DNA from: Planctomycetota bacterium
GTDB lineage: Bacteria > Planctomycetota > Phycisphaerae > WQYP01
Assembly (NCBI GenBank): GCA_021851715.1
Contig: JAJZCR010000020.1
Span: forward strand, 1 to 55,986
DNA: 55,986 nt
Direction: 5' to 3'
Part shown: piece by piece, positions 1 to 9,823 of the stretch
How positions within the stretch are numbered: the stretch's first letter is position 1
How the letters are laid out: every line of letters begins with the position of its first letter
Position numbers and translations under genes: made by a program
Notes under the pieces: generated by a model
Database searches by the model: none
What the model was told of the DNA's origin: nothing
Seen by the model: the letters and a program-made list of their open reading frames with translations, nothing else

Positions 1-69
1 CTCCGGCAGAAACCGCTCGACTACCGCCCATTGATCGAATTCTCGACGATGTAATGATTGTGTTTTCAT
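1..69 (-). CDS. N-terminus of an unidentified protein, cut by window edge
   Basis: Reading leftwards from an ATG at 69, an open frame of 23 codons runs off the window edge (begins MKTQSLHRREFDQW, then AVVERFLPE). The composition looks coding and no stop is met. The start resembles the first residues of some transposases, but too little is visible to name it. No strong ribosome binding site is seen upstream. It may equally be a chance frame. Confidence 0.3.
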   Translation of the reverse strand, partial: MKTQSLHRREFDQWAVVERFLPE

Positions 70-123
70 CTTGGCAGCATAGCAACTTTGCAGAATAACG
101 TCAACGTTAAGTTAACGCTTATG

Positions 124-221
124 GGCGGGACGCCTGCGGTCCATCGCCCGGGTTATTATCTTTTTATACTCACCCAACGTTTTTCTTTGTGAAGATTCAG
201 TTTTCCCCCGCCAACGGTATA
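124..221 (-). repeat. 98-bp interspersed repeat, copy 1
   Basis: This 98-bp block matches 27939-28036 at 93 of 98 positions with no gap, on the opposite strand. It starts TATACCGTTGGCGGGGGA and ends in GGCGTCCCGCC. A short third copy of its first 28 bp lies at 28433-28460. This copy overlaps the 3' end of the WYL regulator gene and supplies its last 21 codons and stop. Confidence 0.85.
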
Positions 222-1190
222 ATCGACGGCTTTTTCGGGGTCCTGGCCGTGCCCGTCCGGCAGAATTTCCGCGTCGCCTTGAAATGACGCGACCCACGGT
301 ATCAGGTCAATTAGATTTGTGATTTGACCACACAAGATGCCCTCTTTCGGGCCGGCGACCTGGTAAGTGAAGCCCGGTGGCCAGACTTGCTCGTCGGCAG
401 TGCTCGCGGCGTAACCGGTCAGCCGGATTCGCACTGGCATTGACTCGCCGCCGACCATAACGCCCAGGTTGTTCTTAAAGTATTCGGCGGCGCTGAACTT
501 CCGTGGCGCATAGGCATCGTCAGAAACGGTTAAGGCACGGATTCGGGCCAGCTTAAAGATCGGCCAGTGTTTGGTCAGGTGGTCGTAACCCACCACGTAC
601 CAGGCACCCTGGTAATTGCGCAGATAGTAAGGATCGAAGCGGCGTTGGGTTTTCACGTCCTTGCCTGGCACGTAATAGGTCATATCTACCGATAACTGCC
701 CGGCGATGGCCCGGTGCAAAGGTTCAAACCAATCAGCCCCCTTGGATAACACCGGTGCGGGCACGAATTCAACCTGGCCCTGGGCCCGGCGGACTTCGTC
801 GCGCCGGCTTTCCGGCAGGGCATCCAGGAGTTTAGCCAGAAGGCTATCGAGTCGCTCGGACATGGTCGCCGGCAGAACCGGCCGGATAGCCTGCACCGCG
901 ATCGCCAGCGTCTGCATCTGGGCCTCATCCAGATTGACGTTGGGCATTACCCAGTTGGGATGCGTGTATTTGTAGCTCTGCAGGGCGCGGTCGTATTCAA
1001 TCGGCGATCCCAGGTCGTCGCGCAGCAATTCAATAAGGCGCCGTATCGTCCGCGCGTTGACCTCCAGTTTCTCGGCGAGCGATTGCACGGTACACGGCCG
1101 CCCCCGGTGAAATTGTTCCTGCAACTGGCGGTCGATTTCCAGGACTTTCCACCACTGGGAGCGAAATTTGCTGTACGATTTTTTGGCCAT
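156..1190 (-). CDS. WYL-domain transcriptional regulator
   Basis: Predicted cytoplasmic DNA-binding regulator of 344 residues. An N-terminal helix-turn-helix of the DeoR/HTH_11 type sits at about 20-60 (SLAEKLEVNARTIRRLIELL), and a WYL ligand-sensing domain at about 155-250, with RRFDPYYLRNYQGAWYVVGY and the following KLARI strand. WYL proteins commonly repress or activate their own or neighbouring genes in response to a small ligand or nucleic acid, but no target is evident here. The last 21 residues (from YTVGGGKLNLH) are encoded by the interspersed repeat at 124-221, so the native tail, normally ending soon after the GDAEIL strand, has probably been replaced. The gene stands alone, with purK convergent in sense but separated by 240 bp. 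Confidence 0.85.
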   Translation of the reverse strand: MAKKSYSKFRSQWWKVLEIDRQLQEQFHRGRPCTVQSLAEKLEVNARTIRRLIELLRDDLGSPIEYDRALQSYKYTHPNWVMPNVNLDEAQMQTLAIAVQAIRPVLPATMSERLDSLLAKLLDALPESRRDEVRRAQGQVEFVPAPVLSKGADWFEPLHRAIAGQLSVDMTYYVPGKDVKTQRRFDPYYLRNYQGAWYVVGYDHLTKHWPIFKLARIRALTVSDDAYAPRKFSAAEYFKNNLGVMVGGESMPVRIRLTGYAASTADEQVWPPGFTYQVAGPKEGILCGQITNLIDLIPWVASFQGDAEILPDGHGQDPEKAVDYTVGGGKLNLHKEKRWVSIKR

Positions 1191-1302
1191 CCGTGCTTAT
1201 TATAATGCGTGGGGCAACGGCGGCAATGCTTGCTGCGCCCGCACTCGCCGCGCTCATTAGCGATCTTAGACGCGCCAAGGCTGGGTGGAGAAAGGGAGAG
1301 TG

Positions 1303-1314
1303 TTACCGCGGTAA
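1303..1314. promoter_or_regulatory. perfect 12-bp palindrome, possible operator
   Basis: TTACCGCGGTAA is a perfect inverted repeat 113 bp upstream of the WYL regulator start and 117 bp past the purK stop. Position and symmetry suit an autoregulatory operator, but no second copy was found near other promoters, so the role is inferred. Confidence 0.3.
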
Positions 1315-1430
1315 TGTCCGGCGCGTGGACGAAGAAAAGACATGTTGTTGCGTGTACCCACCCATAACATCATGCTTCTGTCCAATTCTTGGGGTTTGAG
1401 ACAGAGCAGTTGCGTCGCCGTTGCGTTTCA

Positions 1431-2681
1431 TTATTGGTGCGTTTTCAACCGGGCGAAAGCGGCGTTGGCACTGGCCAGGGCTTCTTCGGCGGAAGTGCCG
1501 GTATGAATCAGATGGCCCATTTTGCGGCCCGGTCGCGGGGTCTTGCCGTAAAGGTGTAAGGTGGCCCGGCCATCAGCCAGGACGGTGGCCCAGTCTGGAT
1601 GGCGGTGCCCGCCGACGCTGGTGGCCGCCGGCGGCGATTCCACGGGCCACAAATCACCGAGCAAATTGGTCATCACCGCCGGACGAAGAATTTCCACCTC
1701 CGGCAGAGGCAAACCGCAAATCGCCGCAATGTGCATTTCAAACTGGCTGCGGCTGGCGGCACGCAGCGTTACATGACCGGAATTGTGCGGACGGGCCGCC
1801 ATTTCGTTGACCAGTACCCGGCCATCGGAAAGCACAAACATTTCCACGGCCAGCAAACCCACCACTTTCAGGTGTTCGGCGGTGCGGCGGGCCAGATCCA
1901 CGGCCGCCCGGCTGGTGTGTTCGGACACATCCGCCGGCATCCGGGTTTGAAATAAAATGCCGTGCCGATGTTCGTTGCCAAAGACCGGCAAGGCGCTGAT
2001 GGTGCCATCGGGTGATCGGGCCACGATCACCGAGATTTCACCGACAAAATCCACCTTTGCTTCCACCACCAACGGTACCTGGCCCAAGGCTTGCCATGCG
2101 GCATCCGCCTGGCTTGGGGTGCGAATCCAACGTTGGCCTTTGCCGTCGTAGCCACCGCGTGCGGTTTTGGCGAGAATCTCCGTTGTGCCATCGGCAAAGA
2201 GTTCCACTGACGCCTGTTGCATCTGGGCGGCGGATTCCACCACCCGAAACGCACCCACGGCCAGATGATTGGCGGCAAGAAAGCCTTTTTCCAGCCTCCG
2301 ATCACGTACAATGGTCTGTACGTGAGATGAGGGGGCCACGCGTGTGCCGATGGCTTCCGCCGCAGCCAGGGCAGCCGGTTCGATGGATTCGGTTTCCACG
2401 GTAATCACCTGTACATCTGCGGCAATGCGGGAAATGACGTTGGCATCGCCGGGGTCCGCGATCAGATGGTGATCGGCCCAGCGAGCCGCGGGGTCATCCT
2501 CATTGGCGGAGATGCACAGTGTGCGATAGCCCATGTGCCCGGCGGCCTGGGCCAGCATGGATCCGAGTTGGCCGCCGCCAAGAATGGCGATGGTCGCGGG
2601 CGGACGAATGACGGGCGAAGGTGATATTTTTTTCATGGCGGGATCATGCGATTGGCTGGCCGGTGCTGCACGTGGCTGCAT
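1431..2681 (-). CDS. purK: 5-(carboxyamino)imidazole ribonucleotide synthase
   Basis: ATP-grasp enzyme that carboxylates AIR to N5-CAIR using ATP and bicarbonate, in de novo purine synthesis. The N-terminal nucleotide-fold motif [16 protein letters not shown], the central ATP-grasp segment [13 protein letters not shown] and the metal-binding [14 protein letters not shown] are all present. At 416 residues it is longer than most PurK because of an N-terminal extension. I chose the ATG at 2681 because AGGAG lies 7 bases before it; this makes the gene overlap purE by 38 bp. A second ATG at 2636 (MKKISPSP), just past the purE stop, would give a more usual length. Translational coupling with purE is likely. 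Confidence 0.93.
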   Translation of the reverse strand: MQPRAAPASQSHDPAMKKISPSPVIRPPATIAILGGGQLGSMLAQAAGHMGYRTLCISANEDDPAARWADHHLIADPGDANVISRIAADVQVITVETESIEPAALAAAEAIGTRVAPSSHVQTIVRDRRLEKGFLAANHLAVGAFRVVESAAQMQQASVELFADGTTEILAKTARGGYDGKGQRWIRTPSQADAAWQALGQVPLVVEAKVDFVGEISVIVARSPDGTISALPVFGNEHRHGILFQTRMPADVSEHTSRAAVDLARRTAEHLKVVGLLAVEMFVLSDGRVLVNEMAARPHNSGHVTLRAASRSQFEMHIAAICGLPLPEVEILRPAVMTNLLGDLWPVESPPAATSVGGHRHPDWATVLADGRATLHLYGKTPRPGRKMGHLIHTGTSAEEALASANAAFARLKTHQ

Positions 2682-3183
2682 CAATTTGCTCCTGTTCTGT
2701 CCGGCGGGTGATTTGCCGCCGGTATAGCTCGTAGCGGCGTTGTATGGCCGGTGAAGTTAACCCCAGAATGGCGGCTGCTAAAAGAGCGGCATTTTTCGCC
2801 CCGGCCTCGCCGATGGCTAAAGTTCCCACAGGTATGCCGCCGGGCATCTGTACAATCGACAACAGGGAATCCATGCCGCTTAACGCCCGGCTTTGCACCG
2901 GCACGCCCAGCACGGGAAGAATTGTCAGCGATGCAATCATGCCGGGCAAATGGGCGGCTCCGCCGGCGCCGGCAATGATGACCTGAATGCCGCGGCCTGC
3001 GGCTTCCTGGGCGTAACGCACCATTTTCAACGGTGTGCGGTGTGCCGATACCACCGCGATTTCATAAGGGATGGCCAATTCCTTGAGCATATCTGCGGCG
3101 TGCTGCAGGGTGGCCAGATCGGATTTGGATCCCATGACAATGCCGACCAGCACCGGAGTTTGTTTCGTCGATTTTGCTGCCAT
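2644..3183 (-). CDS. purE: N5-carboxyaminoimidazole ribonucleotide mutase
   Basis: Converts N5-CAIR to CAIR, the step after PurK. Class I PurE signatures are clear: MGSKSD near residue 18, [16 protein letters not shown], and PVQSRALSG. Length of 179 residues is a little over the family norm because of a C-terminal tail that overlaps the start of purK. It is the first gene of a two-gene purE-purK operon. Confidence 0.95.
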   Translation of the reverse strand: MAAKSTKQTPVLVGIVMGSKSDLATLQHAADMLKELAIPYEIAVVSAHRTPLKMVRYAQEAAGRGIQVIIAGAGGAAHLPGMIASLTILPVLGVPVQSRALSGMDSLLSIVQMPGGIPVGTLAIGEAGAKNAALLAAAILGLTSPAIQRRYELYRRQITRRTEQEQIDAATCSTGQPIA

Positions 3184-3578
3184 GTTGCTTCCTTGAACAA
3201 AAGGTGTATCTTTTCCGGCCCGAGTATGTGAGGATTATAATCCAGTCGGCGAAAATTTACTTACCTTGCGAAAGGCGAGGTCCGTCCGGCGGGGCATTTT
3301 ATTATGCGGCCCCGTGCGAGATTCGGGCCTGTCGTTTGGCACCTGGTTTACATTCTGATGTTGCCACGGGGGCACGCGGGAAAAAAGCAGCATAGCACAT
3401 TGCCCGAAAGGCCCCTCCGTTACGCACACGATGACCGCCCCGGAGCATGATTTGCCCGTTGCAACTTTTTCACATACCATGGGTTCTACAAGTAAGGCCC
3501 TTGTGGGTATATCGGCAATGGCTGCCGCGCGGCAGCCCGGTAAACGTTTCGCAGGTGGCTCCAATGAAAGGGTGTTTC
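3184..3578. other. divergent intergenic region purE / small secreted protein
   Basis: About 395 bp without a convincing gene. It must hold the purE promoter (minus strand) and the promoter of the small secreted protein (plus strand). I see no riboswitch-like core, no long inverted repeat and no clear -10/-35 pair. Confidence 0.4.
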
Positions 3579-3872
3579 ATGAATCGCATCAAGAAATCCA
3601 TGGTCGTAGTGGCCGTTGCGGCCGGTTTGGCGGGATCGTTTGCGGCGGGAACACTGGTCAACAGTCCGGCCGGCACGGTACAAGCTAAAATGATGCATCA
3701 CCACATGGAGCGCCATGGCGTTATCAAACGCGGTGCCCATCTGCTGTTTCGGGCCATCAAGGTGCTAAGCCATGGCAAACATGATTTCGGCGGACATCGC
3801 ATTGCCGCGATCCGAGATGCGCGCATGGCCCTGAGGGAATGCCATGAGGCGATGAAGTTTGACCGGCATTAA
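3579..3872 (+). CDS. small secreted histidine-rich protein
   Basis: 97 residues with a classic signal peptide: basic MNRIKKS, a hydrophobic stretch (VVVAVAAGLAGSFAAG) and a probable cleavage near VQAK. The mature part is rich in His and Arg (KMMHHHMERHG) and ends in a DFGGHRIAAIRDARMALREC segment; the GGHR..AI....A..E pattern recurs in small exported proteins of unknown role in several phyla. AAAGGG lies about 6 bases before the chosen ATG; an in-frame ATG at 3563 is an alternative. A metal-binding role is possible but only inferred from the histidines. Confidence 0.65.
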   Translation: MNRIKKSMVVVAVAAGLAGSFAAGTLVNSPAGTVQAKMMHHHMERHGVIKRGAHLLFRAIKVLSHGKHDFGGHRIAAIRDARMALRECHEAMKFDRH

Positions 3873-3876
3873 GCGG

Positions 3877-4380
3877 TCACACGCGACGGATTTCCACCAG
3901 AAATGCAAAGCCCATGCCGGCCAGTGCCAGCATCACCAGGGGAAGATGTACGGATTCCGGCATGGTGACTGCCAGCCACCATGGCAAGCCGGGTACCGGT
4001 GCAGGTAAGATGGGGTGTAAAGATTCATCGATCAGGCTTTGCACGTCGCGCGGGGTCGGTGGGCCGCCCAGATTGAGCACTTCCTCCGTCGGATTGACAA
4101 TGTTAAGTTGCCGATCCGCGAGGCGTTCCAGCAGTTCCGGATCCGTCTTCACCATCTTCATGAATTTGTTTTGCAGGGCAATTTTTTCGCTGATGGTGGC
4201 GAGGGTGGCTTGCAGGCTGTTACGCTGCCGCCGGGCCTGGTCCAGGGAGTGCATCACCGGGGCAATTACCACGGCCGCAAGCACCGCCAGTGAGGCCAGA
4301 AGCACTATCCAACTGACCGTGCCCGCGCCCAGCAGCAGCGGCAGGGCAATTAATCGCGAAGCGGGCTTCATTCGGCGCAT
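3877..4380 (-). CDS. FtsB/DivIC-like membrane coiled-coil protein
   Basis: 167 residues. A hydrophobic helix at about 18-42 is followed by a heptad-rich stretch at 45-78 and then DPELLERLADRQLNIVNPTE (80-99). That layout of one membrane helix, a coiled coil and an ERLA..LNIV.P.E motif resembles the septum-formation initiator family (FtsB/DivIC), whose motif is roughly E..AR..L.MV.PGE. A second hydrophobic segment at about 142-163 is not typical. The gene lies just downstream of eno on the same strand, the same neighbourhood as ftsB in many bacteria. Family assignment is inference; it may be a generic membrane coiled-coil protein. Confidence 0.45.
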   Translation of the reverse strand: MRRMKPASRLIALPLLLGAGTVSWIVLLASLAVLAAVVIAPVMHSLDQARRQRNSLQATLATISEKIALQNKFMKMVKTDPELLERLADRQLNIVNPTEEVLNLGGPPTPRDVQSLIDESLHPILPAPVPGLPWWLAVTMPESVHLPLVMLALAGMGFAFLVEIRRV

Positions 4381-4445
4381 TGCACACCTGTTTTAATCCG
4401 GGCGCACCGGCAGAACCATACGACTGCCGCGGGTCCAACGTTTCA

Positions 4446-5738
<1,293 letters not shown>

Positions 5739-5909
5739 TCAACAAAACTCCTGATTAGCATTTACTTCAATCAACGTCATACTATCCGCAACGCGCGGCC
5801 GCGACTACAGCGCAACACATGCTCCGAGTGCGGCAAATAATTTAGCATATTTCCCGCCAACCCGCCAAACACCGCCAGCGTTGCGGTGTACCGGGTGCCA
5901 GTATTCTGG

Positions 5910-5922
5910 TAATATATCCAGC
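5910..5922 (+). promoter_or_regulatory. dnaX -10 element, probably leaderless start
   Basis: TAATAT at 5910-5915 ends 7 bases before the dnaX ATG at 5923, the usual distance from a -10 box to the transcription start. No Shine-Dalgarno is present. A leaderless dnaX mRNA is therefore likely; no good -35 is visible. Confidence 0.45.
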
Positions 5923-7632
5923 ATGGCGGAAGCATATACAGTTTTGGCCCGGCGGTATCGATCGCGTAACTTCGACGAACTGATCGGGCAGGAAGCTATT
6001 GCTCACACCCTTAAAAACGCGGTTTCGTCCGGGCGGCTGGCGCACGCATTTTTGTTTACGGGCACCCGAGGCGTAGGCAAAACGTCTTCCGCCCGCATTC
6101 TGGCGAAAGCCATCAACTGCCCGCAAGTCAAAGATGGCCAGCCCTGCAGCACTTGTTCTACCTGTCAGGCGATTGCCCGCGGCGAAGATATTGACGTGAT
6201 TGAAATTGACGGAGCTTCCAACAATGGTGTGGACCAGATTCGCGAATTGCGTGCCAACGCCGGCGTGACGCCCAGCCACAGCCCGTTCAAAATATATATC
6301 ATTGACGAAGTGCACATGCTATCCATGCCGGCATTCAACGCCCTGCTCAAAAGCCTGGAAGAGCCGCCACCCCATGTGAAATTCATCTTCGCCACCACGG
6401 ATGTGCATAAGCTTCCAGCCACTATTTTAAGCCGATGTCAACGCTACGATTTTAAAAATATCTCCACAGCCGACATTGCCGCCCATTTGGGCGCCATCTG
6501 CCAGCAGGAAAAAGTTCAGGCGGATGCCGCAGCGCTTCATCGCATCGCGCTGCTGGCCAATGGTTCGATGCGCGATGCTCTTTCGCTGCTGGACCGTGTG
6601 CTTTCGCTGGGTGCCGGTCATGTGACCGAGGGCGTACTGGAAGATCTGCTGGGCAAGCCGCCGCTGGCGGCCGTGGCCGGCCTGGTCACGGCCATGGCCG
6701 CACAAGATGCCGCCGGTGCCATCAACAGTGCCGACGCCATGCTCAACAATGGCATGGGCATGGAGCAGGCTCTTTCGGAACTGGTGGAATTTTTCCGCAA
6801 CTTAATGGTGGTGGTGGTGTGCGGTGAAGACACCCCATTGCTGGATGTGCCGGCGGAGTGGAAAACCTCGTTTAAAACGCTGGCTCCCCGTTTTGATGCG
6901 CCCACGCTGGTGCATCATATTGCACTCTGCGATCAAACGCTGCGTTCATTGCGTTCGAGCACCCTGGCCAGACCATTGTTTGACGCCTTGATTGTGCGCC
7001 TGGCCCAGTGCGAGCAGTTCAGTTCCATCCGGGCGCTGTTGCAACAGACCGCTGTGACCGCCACACCGGCTGCCGGTCCGCAAAAAAAAAATGATTTTTT
7101 GAAGTCGCCCGCCGCCGCGCCACGGCCGGCGTTTGTATCGCCGGCGGAGCCGGAAGCCAAACGGATGGCGCCCGATGAGCCGGCAACCAGCAACACCGAC
7201 GATCTTTTGGGGGCGTTTGAAGCGCATCTGAAGAAACTAAGCCCTTCCACACTGAACATGCTCAATGGCCGAGCCAGGCTGGAGCTGACCGATCCGGCGG
7301 CTGGCAAGGCCAGGCTGGAAATTCCAGGGAATCTCAAGGCGTGGGCCAGATCGGAAAAAATACGAGCGCACTTTCAGGAAGCGGTGCGGTCCGCTGCGGG
7401 TTGCGCTGTTACCATTGAGTACGTATTTACCGAAACGGCTTCGCCGCCCGCGGCGGCAACTTTCAACAACGCCGCCGCTCCCGGCCGTATGGCTGCTGCG
7501 CCGAACCACACTGTTTCGCCGGAGTTGCTGGATCGAGCCAACGAATTGCCGGCGGTAAAGCTGGTCCTGGAAAAATTTAACGGGGCTACTGTAACTTCAG
7601 TGGAAATTGTCGATAATGGCTCGTCGGCATAA
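5923..7632 (+). CDS. dnaX: DNA polymerase III subunits gamma and tau
   Basis: Clamp-loader ATPase of 569 residues that opens the sliding clamp and, in the tau form, tethers the polymerase. The AAA+ module has ARRYRSRNFDELIGQE, Walker A GTRGVGKTSSARI, four cysteines of the zinc finger (CPQVKDGQPCSTCSTC), Walker B YIIDEVHMLS, and the sensor/arginine-finger segment ILSRCQRYDF. Clamp-loader domains end near residue 380; the rest is Ala/Pro-rich linker and C-terminal tau domain. At codons 387-390 a run of ten A would give gamma by slippage (see the separate entry). The start is the ATG preceding AEAYTVLARRY. It leads a dnaX-ybaB-recR cluster, an order widespread in bacteria. Confidence 0.97.
   Translation: MAEAYTVLARRYRSRNFDELIGQEAIAHTLKNAVSSGRLAHAFLFTGTRGVGKTSSARILAKAINCPQVKDGQPCSTCSTCQAIARGEDIDVIEIDGASNNGVDQIRELRANAGVTPSHSPFKIYIIDEVHMLSMPAFNALLKSLEEPPPHVKFIFATTDVHKLPATILSRCQRYDFKNISTADIAAHLGAICQQEKVQADAAALHRIALLANGSMRDALSLLDRVLSLGAGHVTEGVLEDLLGKPPLAAVAGLVTAMAAQDAAGAINSADAMLNNGMGMEQALSELVEFFRNLMVVVVCGEDTPLLDVPAEWKTSFKTLAPRFDAPTLVHHIALCDQTLRSLRSSTLARPLFDALIVRLAQCEQFSSIRALLQQTAVTATPAAGPQKKNDFLKSPAAAPRPAFVSPAEPEAKRMAPDEPATSNTDDLLGAFEAHLKKLSPSTLNMLNGRARLELTDPAAGKARLEIPGNLKAWARSEKIRAHFQEAVRSAAGCAVTIEYVFTETASPPAAATFNNAAAPGRMAAAPNHTVSPELLDRANELPAVKLVLEKFNGATVTSVEIVDNGSSA
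7081..7145 (+). promoter_or_regulatory. dnaX slippage site (A10) with downstream hairpin
   Basis: Ten consecutive A at 7082-7091, read CAA AAA AAA AAT in frame 0. A -1 ribosomal shift, or insertion of one A by RNA polymerase slippage, brings TGA (7092-7094) into frame at once, ending the protein after QKKK at residue 390, just past the clamp-loader domains. A 7-bp GC stem lies at 7125-7131/7139-7145, about 33 bases downstream. Gamma formation by slippage at such sites is known in Escherichia coli (ribosomal) and Thermus thermophilus (A9, transcriptional). Confidence 0.7.
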
Positions 7633-7722
7633 GTCCGTGCGGACGGTGCGGTCCTGCAATTTGGCGGGAGCCTGCCCCATGCGAGGCAACGGAACCCATG
7701 CTGTTTGAAAAAGGGAACCTGG

Positions 7723-8076
7723 ATGTTTGATTCGCTCAAATCACTTGGTCAACTGGGGCCGCTGATGGCCCAGGCTCGCCAGATGCAGGAAAAAATGGCG
7801 GAAGTTCAACGCAAAATTCCGACCCTTCGCGCCTCGGGCGTGGCGGGCGGAGATATGGTGAAGGCCACCGCTTCCGGCACAATGGAAATACTGGAATTGC
7901 AATTTTCTCCGGCGTCGCTCGCCCAGGACCCTGAGCTCCTGGCGGATCTGACGCGGGCCGCCGTCAACCAGGCCATCAATAACATCCGCCGCATGGTGGA
8001 GCAGGAAATGCAGGCAGTTACGGGCAATGTTGATATGTCGGCCATGCAAAAAATGCTCGGCGGCGGTACGTTGTAA
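7723..8076 (+). CDS. YbaB/EbfC family nucleoid-associated protein
   Basis: 117 residues, typical of the family of small dimeric DNA-binding proteins encoded between dnaX and recR. The helical N-terminus (LMAQARQMQEKMAEVQ), the central VKATASGTMEILELQFSP strand pair and the C-terminal MRRMVEQEM-like helix fit. I chose the ATG giving MFDSLKSLGQ, which follows AAAGGGAACCTGG; a longer in-frame start at 7705 is less family-like. Role in recombination or nucleoid structure is known for the family only. Confidence 0.9.
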   Translation: MFDSLKSLGQLGPLMAQARQMQEKMAEVQRKIPTLRASGVAGGDMVKATASGTMEILELQFSPASLAQDPELLADLTRAAVNQAINNIRRMVEQEMQAVTGNVDMSAMQKMLGGGTL

Positions 8077-8118
8077 TCCATCGCAGGCCCCCAGATTTCC
8101 GAAGGACCCGGCACCACC

Positions 8119-8751
8119 ATGGCTTCACCCTCCACCGATGCTTATACCGCGTGCGTCCGCAGACTCATGGATCTGTTTGGCAAATTGCCGGGCGTGGGTT
8201 CGCGCTCGGCGGAACGCATGGTATTTCACCTGCTCAAAAGTGATCCGCAGGAAGCTTTTGCCCTGGCGGATGCCATTCGCGATGTCAAAGAGCAGGTGAG
8301 ACATTGCAGCATATGCTTTCATCTCACGGAAACCGATCCTTGCTCAATTTGTTCGGATGCCGGCCGCGACCGGGGAATCATCTGTGTGGTTGAACAGCCG
8401 CGTGACCTGATGCAGTTGGAAGCCACGGGTGTTTATAAAGGTGTTTACCATGTTCTGCTTGGGCATCTTGCGCCACTGGACGGCATCGGCCCGGAAAATC
8501 TCACCACCAATGCCCTGCTGAAGCGCATTAGTCAGGCCGGTACCGGCATCGCCGTGCCTGTTCGCGAAGTAATTCTGGCCACCAACCCCACCATGGATGG
8601 CGATGGCACCGCGGTGTACTTGCAGCAATGTCTGGCGGCCACGGACGTAACGGTTACCAGGCTGGCCCGGGGCCTGCCATCAGGGGCACAAATTGAATAT
8701 TCCAACCGCGCCATTCTCTCCGATGCTCTCATCGGTCGTACCAAAGCATAA
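8119..8751 (+). CDS. recR: recombination mediator RecR
   Basis: Works with RecF/RecO to load RecA on gapped DNA. 210 residues. Helix-hairpin-helix LPGVGSRSAERMVFHLL, a four-cysteine zinc motif (CSICFHLTETDPCSIC), a TOPRIM domain beginning ICVVEQPRDLMQLE, and the C-terminal TRLARGLPSGAQIEY are all recognisable. It follows ybaB by 42 bp, probably in one transcript with dnaX. Confidence 0.96.
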   Translation: MASPSTDAYTACVRRLMDLFGKLPGVGSRSAERMVFHLLKSDPQEAFALADAIRDVKEQVRHCSICFHLTETDPCSICSDAGRDRGIICVVEQPRDLMQLEATGVYKGVYHVLLGHLAPLDGIGPENLTTNALLKRISQAGTGIAVPVREVILATNPTMDGDGTAVYLQQCLAATDVTVTRLARGLPSGAQIEYSNRAILSDALIGRTKA

Positions 8752-9067
8752 ATGCCGATAGTTCGTGTGGCGGCCGCAAAGCAGCGTTTCATTCTGCAGA
8801 GTCGCGTGTTGATCCGATGGGGCAGTTTTTGCCTGGCGCATTTTGCTGGATAGAGCAGTTCTCATCCATAATGTCGCATGTTTTAAGGTGATGTGTTGTT
8901 CCTTATGTACGAATATATACCACACCTGCAACAAGACTTTTGAGAACCGCTCTAACACTTTGCATTATCAGCCGCGTGACATTAGCATACCAGACGTTCG
9001 AATGCCCGGCGGGAACCATGGTTATCACGTTCGGCGGCAGGGAAGAATTTTAACAGGGGATGACAAC
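8752..9067 (+). other. intergenic region before the SapC-like gene
   Basis: 316 bp with no credible gene. An open frame continues upstream of the SapC-like start but lacks family similarity there. A short AT-rich patch (GAATATATACC, near 8909-8919) could be part of a promoter. No terminator hairpin for recR was recognised. Confidence 0.35.
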
Positions 9068-9805
9068 ATGACGGATTCCACCCGAACGGTATTATTTTAT
9101 CAGAAACCGGTGCCCCTGGATCGAGCCGCGCACCGCAACAGCAAGATCAAGTTGCGTGATGCCGATTTTACCTTCGCCAGCCAGACCAATTCAGTACCCG
9201 TGACCGCGCTTGAATTCCCCCGCGTTGCCACCGAATTTCCCATCGTTTTTACCGGCCCGTCCACGGATAAATTGATGCCCATGGCAGTGCTGGGGTTGCG
9301 TAACAATGAAAATATTTTTGTGGACGCCAACGGAAAATGGGGCAGCATGTACATACCCGCCTTTATCCGCCGCTATCCCTTTGTTCTGGCCGAACGCAAC
9401 AATGGCCAGGAGTTCAATGTTTGCATCGACACGGCATTTTCCGGATGGGAAGCCGCGGACGGCCAACCGCTTTTTGATGAGCAGGGTCAGGAAACACCGT
9501 GGCTCAAAAATGCGTTGACATTCCTGGGCCAGTATCAAGCCAATATCCGCCAGACGGTGGACTTTACGGGCAAAATTAATGAATTCAATTTGATGGTGGC
9601 CCGTGAAATTCACGCCCGCGATACCAAGGGCCAGCCGCTGACCTTGCGGGGATTCTATGCCGTGGATGAAGCCAAGCTCACCGCTTTGCCCGATGCCAAG
9701 ATTGTGGAGCTTTACCGCTCTGGATTCCTGGGGTTGATCCATGCCCACCTGCTGTCCCTGTGCAACGTGGCCAAACTGGAATATCGCCTGCACCAGCGCT
9801 CGTAA
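9068..9805 (+). CDS. SapC family protein
   Basis: 245 residues resembling the SapC family (named after a surface-layer-linked Campylobacter locus; biochemical role unknown). Family-like segments include the proline-rich TEFPIVFTGP, WGSMYIPAFIRRYPFVLAE and the C-terminal LYRSGFLGLIHAHLLSL. No signal peptide is visible, so the product is probably cytoplasmic. AGGGG lies about 8 bases before the chosen ATG. It is a single gene, convergent with the following glycosyltransferase. Confidence 0.75.
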   Translation: MTDSTRTVLFYQKPVPLDRAAHRNSKIKLRDADFTFASQTNSVPVTALEFPRVATEFPIVFTGPSTDKLMPMAVLGLRNNENIFVDANGKWGSMYIPAFIRRYPFVLAERNNGQEFNVCIDTAFSGWEAADGQPLFDEQGQETPWLKNALTFLGQYQANIRQTVDFTGKINEFNLMVAREIHARDTKGQPLTLRGFYAVDEAKLTALPDAKIVELYRSGFLGLIHAHLLSLCNVAKLEYRLHQRS

Positions 9806-9823
9806 GGCCTGGTTTTGTTACCC

